Counted from the stretch's first letter, positions 22,680 to 34,160 are shown. The stretch is DNA of 64,000 nt from Angiostrongylus vasorum (GCA_018806985.1 JADANN010000380.1:870501-934500); one strand, 5' to 3'. Program-made: numbers and translations. The notes: generated by a model not told the origin, from the sequence alone.

Positions 22680-24310
22680 ACAGGCTATAAAAAGAAGTAG
22701 AAATCAGCACTCATCTGTCGAAATCTGGTTTTTGCTGGGAGAAATGGAACAACATAGGTCAGTTCCTCCCATAATTTCATCTGCTGGGCTCTTCTTTACT
22801 TATCAACTTTTTAGTAGTTCTAATTTATAAAAGTTCGCACTACTTTTCATTGTGATTTCCGTTGTACTTCAAATAAATTCATTGCTCCGAGATAGCTCGA
22901 ATTTTTTCTATGGGAGGTTTGTGGGTGTCGAAATGTAGGTGTTCGTTTTCCGGCAGTCTCGCAGTTGAGGAGGAGAGCGACATTTTCGTTCTGAAGCCCA
23001 TCTACCAGTGCCTTTCTGGAAGTAAAACAAGGTAAATCGTAAGTGGAGACGACCTAGGAAAGCCCTTGCAAGAATTTCGAGAATCTGGTGCAACGAAGTC
23101 TTGCCTCATCAGCAAAGTACTGGTGAAAGAAATTTTTGACGGAGTCCTCATGACTCCACCTGTTCCGTGAATGTGGTCTGTTCAAGTATTCATGTAATTA
23201 TGATATTTTAACAACAGTACAGATCACCTCACCATCTTGTTTCTCTTTCGCCCTGCTTTCTGTACTCAAGCCGAATTAGAGAATAAAACAGGAGATATAA
23301 CCGTTTTTAGTTTAGACGCAGAATTCAAAAAATGTACACCAAATCTTTTTTCCTTACAGCATAGTAACGAAACCTTAGTGGACGAATGGTTCTAGAAAAT
23401 TTCTATCGTCGTTCACCAAAAGACACGGTCGGGTTTCAGTTCCTCCGTTCGTCCACGTGTTTCAAATAATTCTATCTAACGCAATATTTCTCTCCACAAA
23501 TGGCAATTTTATGCAAGGCGATGTGAAAAAAAGTTAAGACTTTTCTTGTCGATTAGGTCAATTCTTCAAAAATTAAGTTTTGTTTGAAATAAACATTGAA
23601 GATTATCCTTTTAACACAGAGTCAGGAGAAATGCACAATGATTTGCCGTACTTCAAGCTTCTCGTGAACACAGCACTTCTCAGGTTCTCATGAGATTTGT
23701 ATGATCGCACGATGACCGTCTTTCTCATTAACACACACACATGTGAACAGGTGAACAGGATGGTGATCGCCCGCGTTGATCTCCACCCTCTGCGACTGAG
23801 CTTTTTCGTTCGATGGCAAGCTTGAAGAGCAGGAAACATATCTTCAGATGCGCGCTCGGTCCTCATCAGCAGCCGCATGATTTGCTCTACAGTTATAAAT
23901 TTTCTTAAGAGAAGACATAGTGGACGATGAGTGCGAGGAGCTACTAAAGTTTCGTTAATTCAACGTGGTTTTAAAGTACAACGAAAAACCGCTAAATGAG
24001 AGAGCCAAATTTAAGGCCAAATTTTTTGAAAAATTTGAGGTGATTTTTTTCAGGGTTGTGGGTGTTGTAATATAATAGAGAGGAATCCTTAAATAGCTTT
24101 TACTCGGCGGTATTCTTATTCACAACTCGACATGCTCTCTGAGGCGAACGCCCTTGAGAGAGTTCACTATGAATAATGATTCACCTTAGTGAAATGGGAA
24201 ACGTCACCGCTAAAAAAGTCGGTGTTTAAGGGAAAAAAAAACATTGCACAACATTCATACGTCCAACGAGTCAAAAACAACCACTTCAAAATCGATCATC
24301 ATTTTTTGAA
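22680..24310. other. Intergenic stretch, nothing recognised
   Basis: AT-rich, with a short CA-rich run near 23730. A minus frame at 23603-23878 spans the CA-rich run and looks like chance. No repeat copies were identified. Confidence 0.35.
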
Positions 24311-24317
24311 TATATGT

Positions 24318-24605
24318 TACACACACAAAGGCAGTGGTTGGAGGCGGCACTGCGACACACACGTGGAATCTATCCCCGCGCCCATGGCCCACCAAGCCTA
24401 CCATATATCCGGGGTCGGCAAATTGATACGAGACTTGTCTGGGAGGATAGAGCACGAGCTCGATACATCGGTAGGCCACCGCGAGTCACTGAAAAGGCCA
24501 GATATGAGTTCAATCACCTCCAAACGATGCTTAATGAAGTCGAATGCATGGCGCATCCCTTAGGGATTGATCAACGCCGAGAGCTTTATCCTTCATCCTT
24601 TATGT
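24318..24605 (+). mobile_element. tRNA-derived SINE, copy 2
   Basis: Near full length. It has an A-box-like 'ggcagtggttggagg', a 'ggaatctatcccc' B-box-like segment, the conserved 'gtcggcaaattgatacgag' block and 'aaacgatgcttaatgaagtc', and ends in 'gagctttatcc'. Confidence 0.75.
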
Positions 24606-24867
24606 TACATACATATAGGGCGTACATTGCACAATGGATAGAGGAACCCTGCAAAGCATACGCTCGTTCGTCGGTTCATTCCCGCTCTCGGAGAAAACCA
24701 AGCTAATCATGGTTAAGAAACTGACCCCAGGCTTGTCTGGGAGAGATAACTAACGACTTTTAACATCGGAGGCAACTATGAGTTAGATCAGGTTGGACAG
24801 ATTGGCCATTCACTCACCCTAGAGGATTGATAAACACCTAGCGCTTTACCTTGATTTATATTTTGTA
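24606..24867 (+). mobile_element. tRNA-derived SINE, diverged copy 3 in tandem
   Basis: Directly follows copy 2 in the same orientation. The head is 'attgcacaatggatagagga' and the B-box-like part is 'cggttcattccc'. The body retains 'ccaggcttgtctgggag' and the end 'gcgctttacc'. It is much more diverged than copy 2 and therefore older. Confidence 0.55.
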
Positions 24868-24964
24868 TAGAAAATCCATAAACATGCGCGTACATGCTAT
24901 TATGTGCAAGAATATCTAATGCAGCATTTGTGACGAGCCTGTCAATAGATCTTCAGGATCAAAA

Positions 24965-25240
24965 AGAGATAAAGTCCTTGGTTGATAAATCCCTAATGGA
25001 TTCGCCATGCATTCAACTGCATTAAGCATCGTTAGAAACGAATGAATGCATATCTGGCCTTTACAATGATTCACAATGTTGCCTACGGATTTATCGAGTC
25101 GGTGCTGCTATCCTCCCGGAGAAGTCTAACACCAATTTCGTGACCTCGGAGAGAGGGAAGGGTTGGTGGGCATGGGGTGTGGGATCGAACCCACGCGTGT
25201 TGCATGGAGCCTCTGACCACAGCGCTACAGGCGCCCCTTC
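24965..25240 (-). mobile_element. tRNA-derived SINE, copy 4
   Basis: Minus orientation. The 3' end is at 24967 (gataaagtccttggttgat). The B-box is at about 25181-25192 (gggatcgaaccc on this strand) and the A-box-like segment is at 25215-25237 (ccacagcgctacaggcg). Its promoter boxes are among the best preserved in the window. Confidence 0.75.
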
Positions 25241-25711
25241 AGGGATTACGAATTTCTTTAAGCTCTACCAATGCTAGGAGGGCAGAGCTAACCTAGTGCT
25301 TTGTGTCCATAGCAAACGTTAGAACTACCTTTCTATATCGTTTATAATCTTCTTTTTACAAACCAAGCACATTTCATCTGAATCTCTGCTGCTCAATAAA
25401 CACAAATTGGACGCATTTCGAATGCAGTGGACTGTTATCAGACCATTTTGACACTCAGTTAGAACGAAGAAAATTCAAAATTGAACTGCCAAAATTACTC
25501 TCCAGGCCATTACTTGCTAAGTCAAAGTTGTTCGTAGGACTGTTTTTAGTCAGATAATCTTTGTTTATTTTGTCAAAAAAAAATCTATCCAATGGTAACT
25601 GGTTGAGTGGCACATTACAGCATACTTACTATAATGATTATTGAAGAACATTTCTAGTGTTCAAGCTGAAACAGGATTCTGAAGTTCCAAAAGTTACTAA
25701 GCTTATCTTAC

Positions 25712-25853
25712 TGATGAGCACAATCCGTTCTTGTTCTTCTTGAATATATGGATGAGTTTCGATGCAGAATCCCTGTGCTTCTATCCGAAGTTGTGGAATT
25801 GTTAGCATGTGTGATCTGACATCCTCCCAAATAGCAATCACGAGAATCATATT
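25712..25853 (-). other. Possible coding exon, unknown product
   Basis: On the minus strand a CACTCAG acceptor precedes AATATG. The 47-codon frame (MILVIAIWEDVRSHMLT... to QEEQERIVLI) ends at a strong donor, A|GTAAGA (25711-25710), phase 1. The residue pattern is protein-like. Downstream the next acceptors give early stops, so the partner exon is not found. No family is recognised. The companion frame upstream (25921-26307) has no splice support. Confidence 0.3.
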
Positions 25854-26664
25854 CTGAGTGTTCGCTTTGCTTTTGCTATTCTTCTTGAAAGGTTTTCTGT
25901 CACTTCTGGTCAAAGCGTTTTTATTCCGCACGTCTCTCGCTCATTGCAGTAACGACTTTCCGACAATTCTCGAAATTGTCGTGGGCGTAGTGTATTAAAC
26001 TTGGCGCATGTCCTAAGAAAAACGAAACATCGTGACGATGAGAGCGACAAACGGTTGATTTGTGAGGTTCACCCCTAATGTTGCGACAACATCGCACGGC
26101 CATATTCCAGCTGTGGACGCGCGACCGTGCCGGCACAGTCAGTGGAACACCGTACTCTGCGGAACGGACGTTCGGCGTCGCCACCAAACCGTCTGCTCCC
26201 GTTGTAGACTCACACGTCAGCAAAAACGATGACAGAAAACTCCATGGAGTAGGAAAATTGCTCCAGATTTCTAAAAATTCACAGACAACTTCTGTGGACC
26301 TACGCATTCAATTAAGTGCAAACAGGCGATGTTGAATAGATAGTTAACAACTCGGCTGTGTTGTATTCATCTCATCTCTCACGGAAAAGGAAATGTTTCA
26401 TAAGCGAATCCGTCCTTCGGACACATATGCAACACACATGTGAAGACCTCACATATCCTATGACCAATGAGAACAGAAGGCAGGATTTCTTGGCCTGGCT
26501 TCGGCTCAAAAGTGGCGCCGTATACCGACAAATTTCACAAACTTATCGCTGGCTTTCTCATAAATTCATAAAAGTGGATACTTTGCTATGAAAACAGTTC
26601 GAAGCACATAAAATTGAAAAATAACGTTAGCGTTCACATGAAAAGAATTACGCAAAGGCACATG

Positions 26665-26704
26665 ATTACTATTATTATTATTATTATTATTATTACTATT
26701 TTAT
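26665..26704 (+). repeat. (ATT)n microsatellite
   Basis: About a dozen ATT triplets with two interruptions. Confidence 0.9.
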
Positions 26705-26709
26705 TACAA

Positions 26710-27900
26710 CCACACTATTTAACGGATTTTTGCAGAGATTTCCAGCGTACTTCGCAGAAAATGAAAGTTTGGGAAAGCTAAAGACATTGCGACGTATGCG
26801 TGACAAGCTTAACATCGAATTCTGCTCAGTCAATTTTTTCACAGTTTAAAAACTTCTAGCTTCAAAGTGGTTGGTGAATGACAGTAGATGGCCTGTCTTG
26901 ATCATTTAAAACACGGATCGGATATCGTGCGAAAAGGCGAACAATCTGCAACGACGATTCGTGGACATCACAGTCCTCGATGATGGCGACAGCACCAGCA
27001 ACGACGAATAACGGCGGCCCGTCACCACCTGCATTCCACAGCCAGTGGTTGTTGGGGTGGTTGTTAGCAGACGAGACACTGATAGGATCGCAACGAAAGA
27101 CCGCTTGGGGATGTACAGCTAACGCATGACGTCGCTGTTCAGTCGACATCGTTCATCAACGATTTAGTCGAGTATTCGAATACTGTAGGGTGCACGCATG
27201 AGACTACTGTAGCTATCAGCCTGCATTTCAATTCATATAAATCGACAACTCTCGGTAAGAAATAGTTGAGATGACGTCACTTATTGCATTACTAGTTGTC
27301 ATCCCACTCTTATGACTCTATTTTTAAATTGCGCTTTCTAAATTTGGTCCTCCTACAACTGATTACGCCTCTCGGAAAATAACCTGGCACCGATTGATTT
27401 ATACTTGACAGGAGCTTGATGTCGTAATTGAACTAGGAAAAATTGGGAATAAATACTGAAGAGCGAAACCGACTCTCGCATATTTCCGACCATTCGCCCC
27501 ATTTTGCACTATTTTATCTACGTGTGTGCTCTCTTCCCGGACGATTCGCCAGTGGGAAAGACAAATATGACACTTGATAAACACAGTCGAACCATCCTGT
27601 TAACTCTTTTCAGAATTCCAAAGCACCAAAGTTTTGAAAGTACTATTTGTTCTCGAAACTTGATTTAATCTAGTTCTACACAACATTATGGACGGAGAAA
27701 TTATTGACAACATTTTGAACACAAACATTGAACAGAATAATTTACCAAAAATTGTTAAAGAGCAGGTCGCATCAGAAGTACTGAATGAAATGCAAATTCG
27801 TTGAGACATTAGATACCGGAAGGGATATGGAGCTACAAGAGAGTACGAAAACACGTGACGATTGAGATCTATGTTGGAACTGATGCTGCTTTTAGAGGAT
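26710..27900. other. Downstream flank of the HES gene, nothing else recognised
   Basis: AT-rich, apart from a GC-richer patch (26900-27150) with a 95-codon minus frame of unknown product. The HES gene's 3' UTR should lie just below 27917 on the minus strand. No canonical AATAAA was seen in the first 250 bases; an ATTAAA variant occurs near 27660. Confidence 0.35.
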
Positions 27901-27916
27901 TTCTGCGCAAAAGTGC

Positions 27917-29313
27917 TCATTGCCACGGTTGCCAGACCTTTTTCGATGGCGGCTCATGACACTGATCTCCTTTCTCTGGAAGAGGTATGGACCTGTCAGG
28001 TGGTTTTTTGGATCGGCCCGCTTGCGCTGGCATTTCTGTCGGCTCAGGTGACTCGCTCGACGAAGTGTCGGATGCTGGCGGTGTTCCTGGTGCCCACTTA
28101 AGTTGCTCGGGAATCCGAGATAATGTCGATAATCCGGACCTTGATGGCAATGCAGTACTAAAAATCACGTTCGCTCAATCAGTGAAGAAGAGAAAACAAA
28201 GAAAAGTAGCTGATGTGGTGAGAAAGTTATCTATTCACCGAAAAACGTAACAAATCCGAAGCATTAGCAAATTGCAGAAAAAAGGGACAAACTTTAGATG
28301 ATGCACTAGTCCGAGATGGAATTGCTGTGCTTGAGGATTAAAGTCGTGTGGCATGGCGATTTGTAAGTACGAGAAAACAGCTTGAGAAGCATGTGCGAAT
28401 CCACGTGCGAATCCTTCTTCGCGACCACTTCGGTACACAGCAGCCGCATCTGGAATCCTACGAGACTAATTTTTGTGGATTTTCTAGTGGATGTCCTAAT
28501 GCCTATCAAAAGCAGTGCTAAAATGCTTTCAGCTAAAAACATCAATAATAAATACTTATACAAAGCACGAAGTAGAAAGGGCTGAATGATTGGATTCCAA
28601 CCAACCTAATCGATCAACGACTTTTGATAGATGAAGTGGCCTATGGTCTTAGAGGGTCTTAAAGGTTATCAGTGTGGTTCTATTCTTAACGCAAATCTCC
28701 TGGATCATTAACGCTTGTTCAAGAAAAAAGATTTTGAACAAATCGAAGTTGTTTCAAGACTTAAGAATTTACGTTAAATGTTCCCCAACAATTTCTGCCT
28801 GCCTCCACCATTTTTCTTCTTCTAACCATTCTTTTGTCCGTCCGATGATTTAACAATGACAAAAAAAAATGGGGTATGAACGTGATGCGTAGCTAAGTAA
28901 TAAACAATAATCGGTGAATACAAGAAGAATGAAGCAACTAAAGATTAGAGTGGAGTGGACGTGAAAGGAGACCGGAGCAGCTTACCGCTAGCTGTCGAGG
29001 TGTTTCCGCGTTGTTCTTCAAGGTATCGCACCGTCCACTCCAAAATATCCGCCTTCTCCAGCTTCGAACTGAAAATACTGACTTTGAAAAGTATAGACCA
29101 AGTGTTTTCCAGAAAACACAAAAAACTTTCAGGAACTTTCCTTCCCATACTCTTGATATTTCATCTTCACTAGCAAACAACGATAAACGTTTTTGGAAAA
29201 AAAGTGTCTAAGCACCTTTGCTGCGGTGAGACGTTGAGGAGGAACTCTTTGAGGTAAAGAAGCGAATCGTTGATTCGCTTTCGGCGTAATTTCTCCATCA
29301 TTGGTTTCTTCAT
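27917..29313 (-). CDS. HES-family bHLH-Orange transcriptional repressor, four exons
   Basis: Exons on the minus strand are 29313-29216, 29068-28986, 28449-28239 and 28157-27917. Introns are 147, 536 and 81 nt, all GT-AG. The phases (2, 1, 2) join without error into 210 residues ending in TGA (27919-27917). Residues 1-50 form a bHLH: KKPMMEKLRRKRINDSL is the DNA-binding basic region and helix 1, with the Pro typical of Hairy/E(spl) proteins. SKLEKADILEWTVRYLEE is helix 2. Residues ~72-110 (GFARGFAHASQAVFSYLQ..) resemble the Orange domain, which tunes dimer specificity. A Pro/Ser-rich tail ends in WQPW (206-209), a variant of the WRPW Groucho-recruiting motif. By family, it would bind E/N-boxes in the nucleus and repress neurogenic or cell-fate genes. 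The nearest named C. elegans relative may be lin-22 or the ref-1 group, so I give no symbol. An earlier 5' exon is possible. Confidence 0.85.
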
Positions 29314-29320
29314 CTGGAAA
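29314..29320 (-). promoter_or_regulatory. 3' splice acceptor directly before the HES ATG
   Basis: On the minus strand 'ctttccag' abuts the ATG at 29313. It is either the acceptor of an upstream cis-intron whose exon I could not find, or a spliced-leader trans-splice site giving almost no 5' UTR. The latter is common in nematodes. The frame is also open upstream to 29367, but those residues look like intron. Confidence 0.55.
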
Positions 29321-29944
29321 GTCGTACTGACACCAATTGTTATCATCATTAATATTTGTTTTCCCATATTAAATGTTCTTGTTTGCTGTGAAAGCAGTCG
29401 AGACTGTTCCAGTAATTGTTCTTATCTGAGTCAGAGATCAATGATGTGTATCTTCCAGAAAGTAAGTCGCCAGTCACACCAATGTAGATATGACCTCATT
29501 TGGAAAAAGGTTATATTTTTTATCGTTGTTATGGTGCCGTTACATCATCAGCATAGAATTTTTAAGAATAATAAGCAGGAACATTTCACCTTTCGATCGC
29601 CATGAAAATCTGGACTTGGAGGAGAATAGGTAAATGATGTGGTGGGAGACAGATGCATTCTCTGCAAGATCAATAGCTGCGTTGAGAGTGATAGACGTAA
29701 AGTCATCAAAAAATTTCGAGAAATAATCGAACACGCACTACTGACGATAAGTAGCCAAATCGATAGAAAACAGAGAGGAAAGTCGAGGAATGATAAGGTT
29801 TGGAAGCAGGAAAATTATTGAAAGAGGATAACACTTTGGTTCAACTATTTACTGCAGTGGACTAAATGTGTGGAGTGGATCTGAGAAACAGAAAAATATC
29901 TACAACCTTTGAAAAAGAAACGATAGTTAGACCTAAATTTTTGC

Positions 29945-29998
29945 TTTTTACTTCTTGCTTATTCTTATTCTTATTCTTATTCTTACTTATTCTTCTTA
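29945..29998 (+). repeat. (CTTATT)n microsatellite
   Basis: Five to six CTTATT units, slightly imperfect. Confidence 0.8.
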
Positions 29999-30327
29999 CC
30001 AGACACCATCATAGCAAACTTATCGAGGAATTTCCATCGTATAGGGTGACAGTTGGTGCAACTATCTTTGTCAAGACCACATTTTTGACCGCCATCTCTC
30101 CAACGTATGCGTCATAGAGGGTGACCACGCCCATCCCTACTTGCACTGTAACAATGCTAAGTTGGAAAACTAAAAAACTCTGCTGTAATTCAAACCTTAC
30201 TTGAAATGAGTTGTTGATAAGCGAACCGCACTCTATAGTCGTGTGTCACAAGCACTTTACTCACAACACTGTACCGTAACCGAAGCACAGCATCGACGAG
30301 AACGCAACATTGAATGCAGTGACGATG

Positions 30328-30355
30328 CGTATCTTAATGACACCATTAAGATACG
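30328..30355. repeat. Perfect 12-bp palindrome
   Basis: Arms CGTATCTTAATG (30328-30339) and its exact reverse complement (30344-30355), separated by ACAC. It lies about 1 kb upstream of the HES start codon, next to the GC-rich block. Confidence 0.85.
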
Positions 30356-30399
30356 ATCGCAAAAAATCGTATACGATTCGATTTTCTTGTGCCAACGAC

Positions 30400-30620
30400 G
30401 ACGAACAAGTGATTACGGGTGTGGCGGTCGACGTCGATGGGAAACCTCCTAGTGACGGCGGAGCTCCTCCCGCTGCCCATCGTCGGTGTCGTCCGTTCCC
30501 AGAGAGTTGGTCGGACTTTCACATGACCCCATGAGCCGGGCTCGTTATCAGCACGCGCCGACTACTGTAATCCGCATCCTATGAATGGTCTGCGCGCTGG
30601 GAACGTTGTGTTTCGGAGAC
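30400..30620. promoter_or_regulatory. GC-rich island upstream of the HES gene
   Basis: A CpG-rich block 1.1-1.3 kb upstream of the first HES exon found. A strong GTGAGT donor lies on the minus strand near 30270, so this could hold a 5' exon or promoter of the HES gene. The plus-strand frame 30310-30534 is open but unrecognised. Assignment to HES is by position only. Confidence 0.25.
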
Positions 30621-32150
30621 GAGCAACGTATTCATTCTGATGAAGCGGAAACAGGGAAAATACCAACAAAAACTCATCTCTAACCACACTCGCAAAAAAG
30701 TGAAACTTTTTATAGTGCTTAGAGATAGCACAATTCTCTTAATGTCCTCTTTGCAATGATTACAACTGACAAGTGCGCTTTACTAATGTCGATAAATATC
30801 AGTGAGATAAATCTCTTGTCACCAATTTGACTTCTCCATACATTTTATCATCACACCCTTATTGACCTAGAGACCATTCCTATAAAGGATATAAATCTAT
30901 GAAAAAATTCCTATTTTTACAACCGTGAACAGCGCAGTGGTACAATAATATGTATTGTCAAAGGGATCATGGCTAGTTAGAATACGACTCTACGAAAATT
31001 AAGCGAACAACGCGTTGCAGAGAAGATGGATCTTTAAGGCTTTCTTTTCTTTTAAATTTCAGATCTTTCGACGTGAAAGAAATTGAATGGTACCGAGAAT
31101 ACCACTCTAAACTAGAAAAAATTTCTTCAAGGCTAATATTTGCAATGTAGAAATATTTGACTCGAACTAAAACGCACTGAGAAAATCTACGAAATTTAAA
31201 GAACACTGAGAGACCGATAGTCAAGATGTGACGAGCATCACATGAATTTTGGCTTTCGTCGAAATGTGCAGCAACGCGAAAAGGAACTGTTGTTTGTAGT
31301 AGATAAACACACACAATGACGTGATTCCTATTGTTGCAGAAGCGATTCGCATGAAATGAATGTCAACGAACAGCATTTGTACCAGTTCAGATGTGCGGGT
31401 AGAGAAACGAGAAAAGTCTACTGCCGGGATAATGTGGGGATTTCACGCTGGCCTGTACTCGAGCGAATCTCACTAACGCAAAAAGCGATTGAAGGTGACG
31501 TTGTGCAGCAGGCGGTAGCGGTGGACGAACGCTGTGTTCCGCCGGATTCATGAGGTGACTCCTCGGCTAAACGAGAGGGCTCCTGGCTCACTCTCTTTCG
31601 TTCTCTTGCGGCTGGTTGTAATGGCGGACGGCATCAAAGGGACACGCTGGCTATCAACACGCGACCACGAGACGGTGACAAATGGCGCTGGGAAAAGCAC
31701 GTCCAGAGCCGAAGCTTGAGGTATGGAATGTGAGAGAAATATGCAAAAGAGTCTATTACGTCGATGAGGAAAAGTTGAAAGACTGGATGAAACGACTGAA
31801 TCGAAGCGATATTAGGAGAAAACTAGTAGTGAAAAGAAGATTAAATGATTGGAGGATTGGAATAGTTGAAGTGTAGAGGACAAAGAAAAACGTGAACGCG
31901 AGAGAGAAATAGTGGAAGGAATCGATCGAAATGAGCTCTGATAAGGGCGAAATCGAATAATCGAATTGAGACTATAGTGTCATAAGGTCCAGATTTCACA
32001 AAAGGGTGTCCGTCTAGTCAGTTCGCGTTGAAGGCTACTGCATTGCAAGGTTAGGGAATATGAATGACTGAACTAATAAACAAAAAAATAGAAAACGTTT
32101 GAGACTACCATATTTTTACAATTCTAGATAAAATCTGGATTCCTATCAGA
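30620..32150. other. Intergenic stretch with unassigned short frames
   Basis: Plus-strand frames at 31356-31553, 31534-31719 and 31682-31876 overlap a GC-richer patch (31490-31700). Their products are basic and not recognised. No splice structure could be built. Confidence 0.3.
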
Positions 32151-32159
32151 AATTATAGC

Positions 32160-32640
32160 CGATATCGAGGCCCAGACAACTACTACTGATGGTCATTAGC
32201 CCGAATTTGTGGGCGTGGTCAAGTCATTGTGGGCGTGTTCCCCGACGGTTGGTTACCTTAAGGCGCAATGTGAATGTTGACTTCGTCCCGTTATCAAAGT
32301 TTAAGCCCCAGATATAAATAACATATAGCGACACAGTCACCACTCTAGATGAGAAAGATCACCAAATAGATTTTCGATTTACCTGTATGAAACGGAAACC
32401 GCCGGTGTACAGATCAGGGCCCTAAGCGCTAGACAAAACACGCGACGAGTTATCAGCGAACATTATTTGGCGCCAAGTGCTGAGAACGGTGATAATTCAA
32501 GAGTGAACAGTGTGCTGCTTAATCGTGTGAGCGGACGGGTTTACGACGCGTAGGTAGGACGAGAGCTGAACCAATAAAGTCACTATCAGACGCCTTTATG
32601 GCAACTTCTGGCGCGTGCTAATGATATTGCGGATCAATGA
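32160..32640. mobile_element. Possible solo LTR or LTR fragment
   Basis: GC-richer, non-coding sequence with a TATA-like 'tataaataac' (32312-32321), an AATAAA (32573-32578) and TGGCGCC/TGGCGCG-type words (32468, 32607) that resemble primer-binding-site beginnings. No second LTR and no gag/pol frame are present. The call is weak. Confidence 0.2.
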
Positions 32641-32785
32641 TAGCAGATGTCCGTTTCGTGATGAGTGAACACACCGAATTTGAAAGTCTTCATCGATTAC
32701 TTTCTGTAAATTTTACTTCTCAAAAAAGGCAGAACCCTAAAATTCCCAATTTACGAGCTAAAAGTTGTTTTCGTACTCTATAGGA

Positions 32786-33038
32786 TCTTGTGGGCACGTA
32801 TAACGCAGTGGTTGGAGGTGCGCTGCAATACACATAGGTTCGATCCCATGCCCCCAGACTCACCGAGCCTCCCATCCCTCCAGGGTCAGTAGAATGATGC
32901 CGAAGTTGCTACATCGGTAGGGCTACTGCAAGTTGTCTTATAGGCCAGAAATGCGTTCAGTCACCTCTAACCATGCTTGATGAAGTCAAATGTGTGGCAC
33001 ATCTCTCAGGAATTGATCAACGCTGGAAGTTTAATCTT
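32786..33038 (+). mobile_element. tRNA-derived SINE, copy 5
   Basis: A diverged copy. It has 'ataacgcagtggttggagg' (A-box), 'ggttcgatccc' (B-box, a good match) and 'aaccatgcttgatgaagtc', and ends near 'ggaagtttaatc'. A deletion has removed part of the 'aaattggtacc' block. Confidence 0.7.
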
Positions 33039-33089
33039 TAGTAGGACGCATTCTACAAAAAGCACCATGTATATTTGACGTCGAGACGA

Positions 33090-33095
33090 GTATAC

Positions 33096-33144
<49 letters not shown>

Positions 33145-33185
33145 TATATGTGCATATTTATATATGTATATAAATATAAATATAA

Positions 33186-33222
<37 letters not shown>
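33090..33222 (+). repeat. (TA)n microsatellite, complex
   Basis: Long alternating TA runs interrupted by TGTCTATATG and AAATATAAATATAAG. The minus-strand 'protein' across it is a repeat artefact. Confidence 0.9.
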
Positions 33223-33387
33223 GAAGATAGCACGTTCAGAAAGCTTTAACAAAGCGAAATACTTTCCCGAAATTTTTCAGGATACCATTTCAGAGATTGA
33301 CAAACAATCTTTATTCGTTTTACCGTTCTATTTACTGCGTACTATTTTTAATGGCACGGTATAATGCGAAATATAACTACAACAATG

Positions 33388-33532
33388 CTGAGATATTTGC
33401 AAAACTCCGGACCGCAGGTGCTTGCGGTGGGGAACGAACGCGCTATTGTCGTTTTCAGGGAGTAACGCGTTCACCACCACACCATGCGGGTCCTTCGTTC
33501 CGCCTGTCTCTCAGATAGTTCTATCGAATTTA
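33388..33532 (+). repeat. 175-bp GC-rich repeat, copy d
   Basis: Direct copy of the 17.57-kb repeat ('ctgagatatttgcaaaactc' to 'ctgtctctcagatagttct'). It ends immediately before the foldback element at 33.54 kb. Confidence 0.7.
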
Positions 33533-33544
33533 ATCTATCGGAGT

Positions 33545-33820
33545 TAATCTTTATTCGGCTAATGTTTCGACGTCTTCGTCTTCATCAGGGTCGATGATCC
33601 GAGTCGACGGTCCACAGTTGTTCGTCTTCTCGATGTGGCGTCTTCGTCGTCTTATTGAGTCCGACCATCCTCAGTGGAGCATCTTTTTAATGAGGCATTC
33701 TCACTCGGCGATGCCCTCTTATACAGAATGGTGATTGTGGATTATAGTGATTGTCAGGTGATTATAACCGCGTGCCTCATCTGGCATATATATATATGTA
33801 TATATGTATATATATATATA

Positions 33821-33865
<45 letters not shown>

Positions 33866-34160
33866 TATTTATTTAGTGTATGCTCTACGCTGGCTGATAA
33901 TGACGCCGATTTATTGTTTGGAAAAGAAACAAGTTGTTATCACTGGGCAATTACTATTATCAACAACCAGCATCCTGCACAGTAAGGCATCACCGAATGA
34001 GTATGCCACATTCGAGAGATGATCCAGTGAGGAAGATCTGACTTGATACGAAGACGAAGACGCCACATCGAAAAGACCGACGACTGTGAACCATTGACTC
34101 GGATCATCGGCTTTGTTGAAAACAAACACGTTGAAACGTTAGCCGAATAAAGATTATTTG
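33545..34160. repeat. Foldback element with ~220-bp inverted arms
   Basis: The left arm (33545-33775) and right arm (33935-34160) are inverted, imperfect copies of each other. Both begin from the outside with TTTATTCGGCTAA(c/t)GTTTC and include 'gatgatccgagtc', 'gatgtggcgtcttcg' and 'ttggtgatgcc'-like words. The centre holds a TA microsatellite (33786-33865). The left end carries an intact CUGAUGA...GAAA hammerhead-like core on the minus strand (33588-33565). No coding capacity is seen. Partial relatives lie at 8.1, 13.6 and 49.2-49.5 kb. Confidence 0.75.
33786..33866 (+). repeat. (TA)n microsatellite inside the foldback element
   Basis: A near-pure TA run at the element's centre, consistent with cruciform- or replication-prone sequence. 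Confidence 0.9.

Noticed and set aside
25160..25240. Possible tRNA gene with a good B-box
   Set aside because: It is the head of a SINE; the arms do not form a full cloverleaf and the body matches ten other copies.
33031..33252. Minus-strand frame of alternating Tyr/Ile
   Set aside because: It is the translation of a TA microsatellite.
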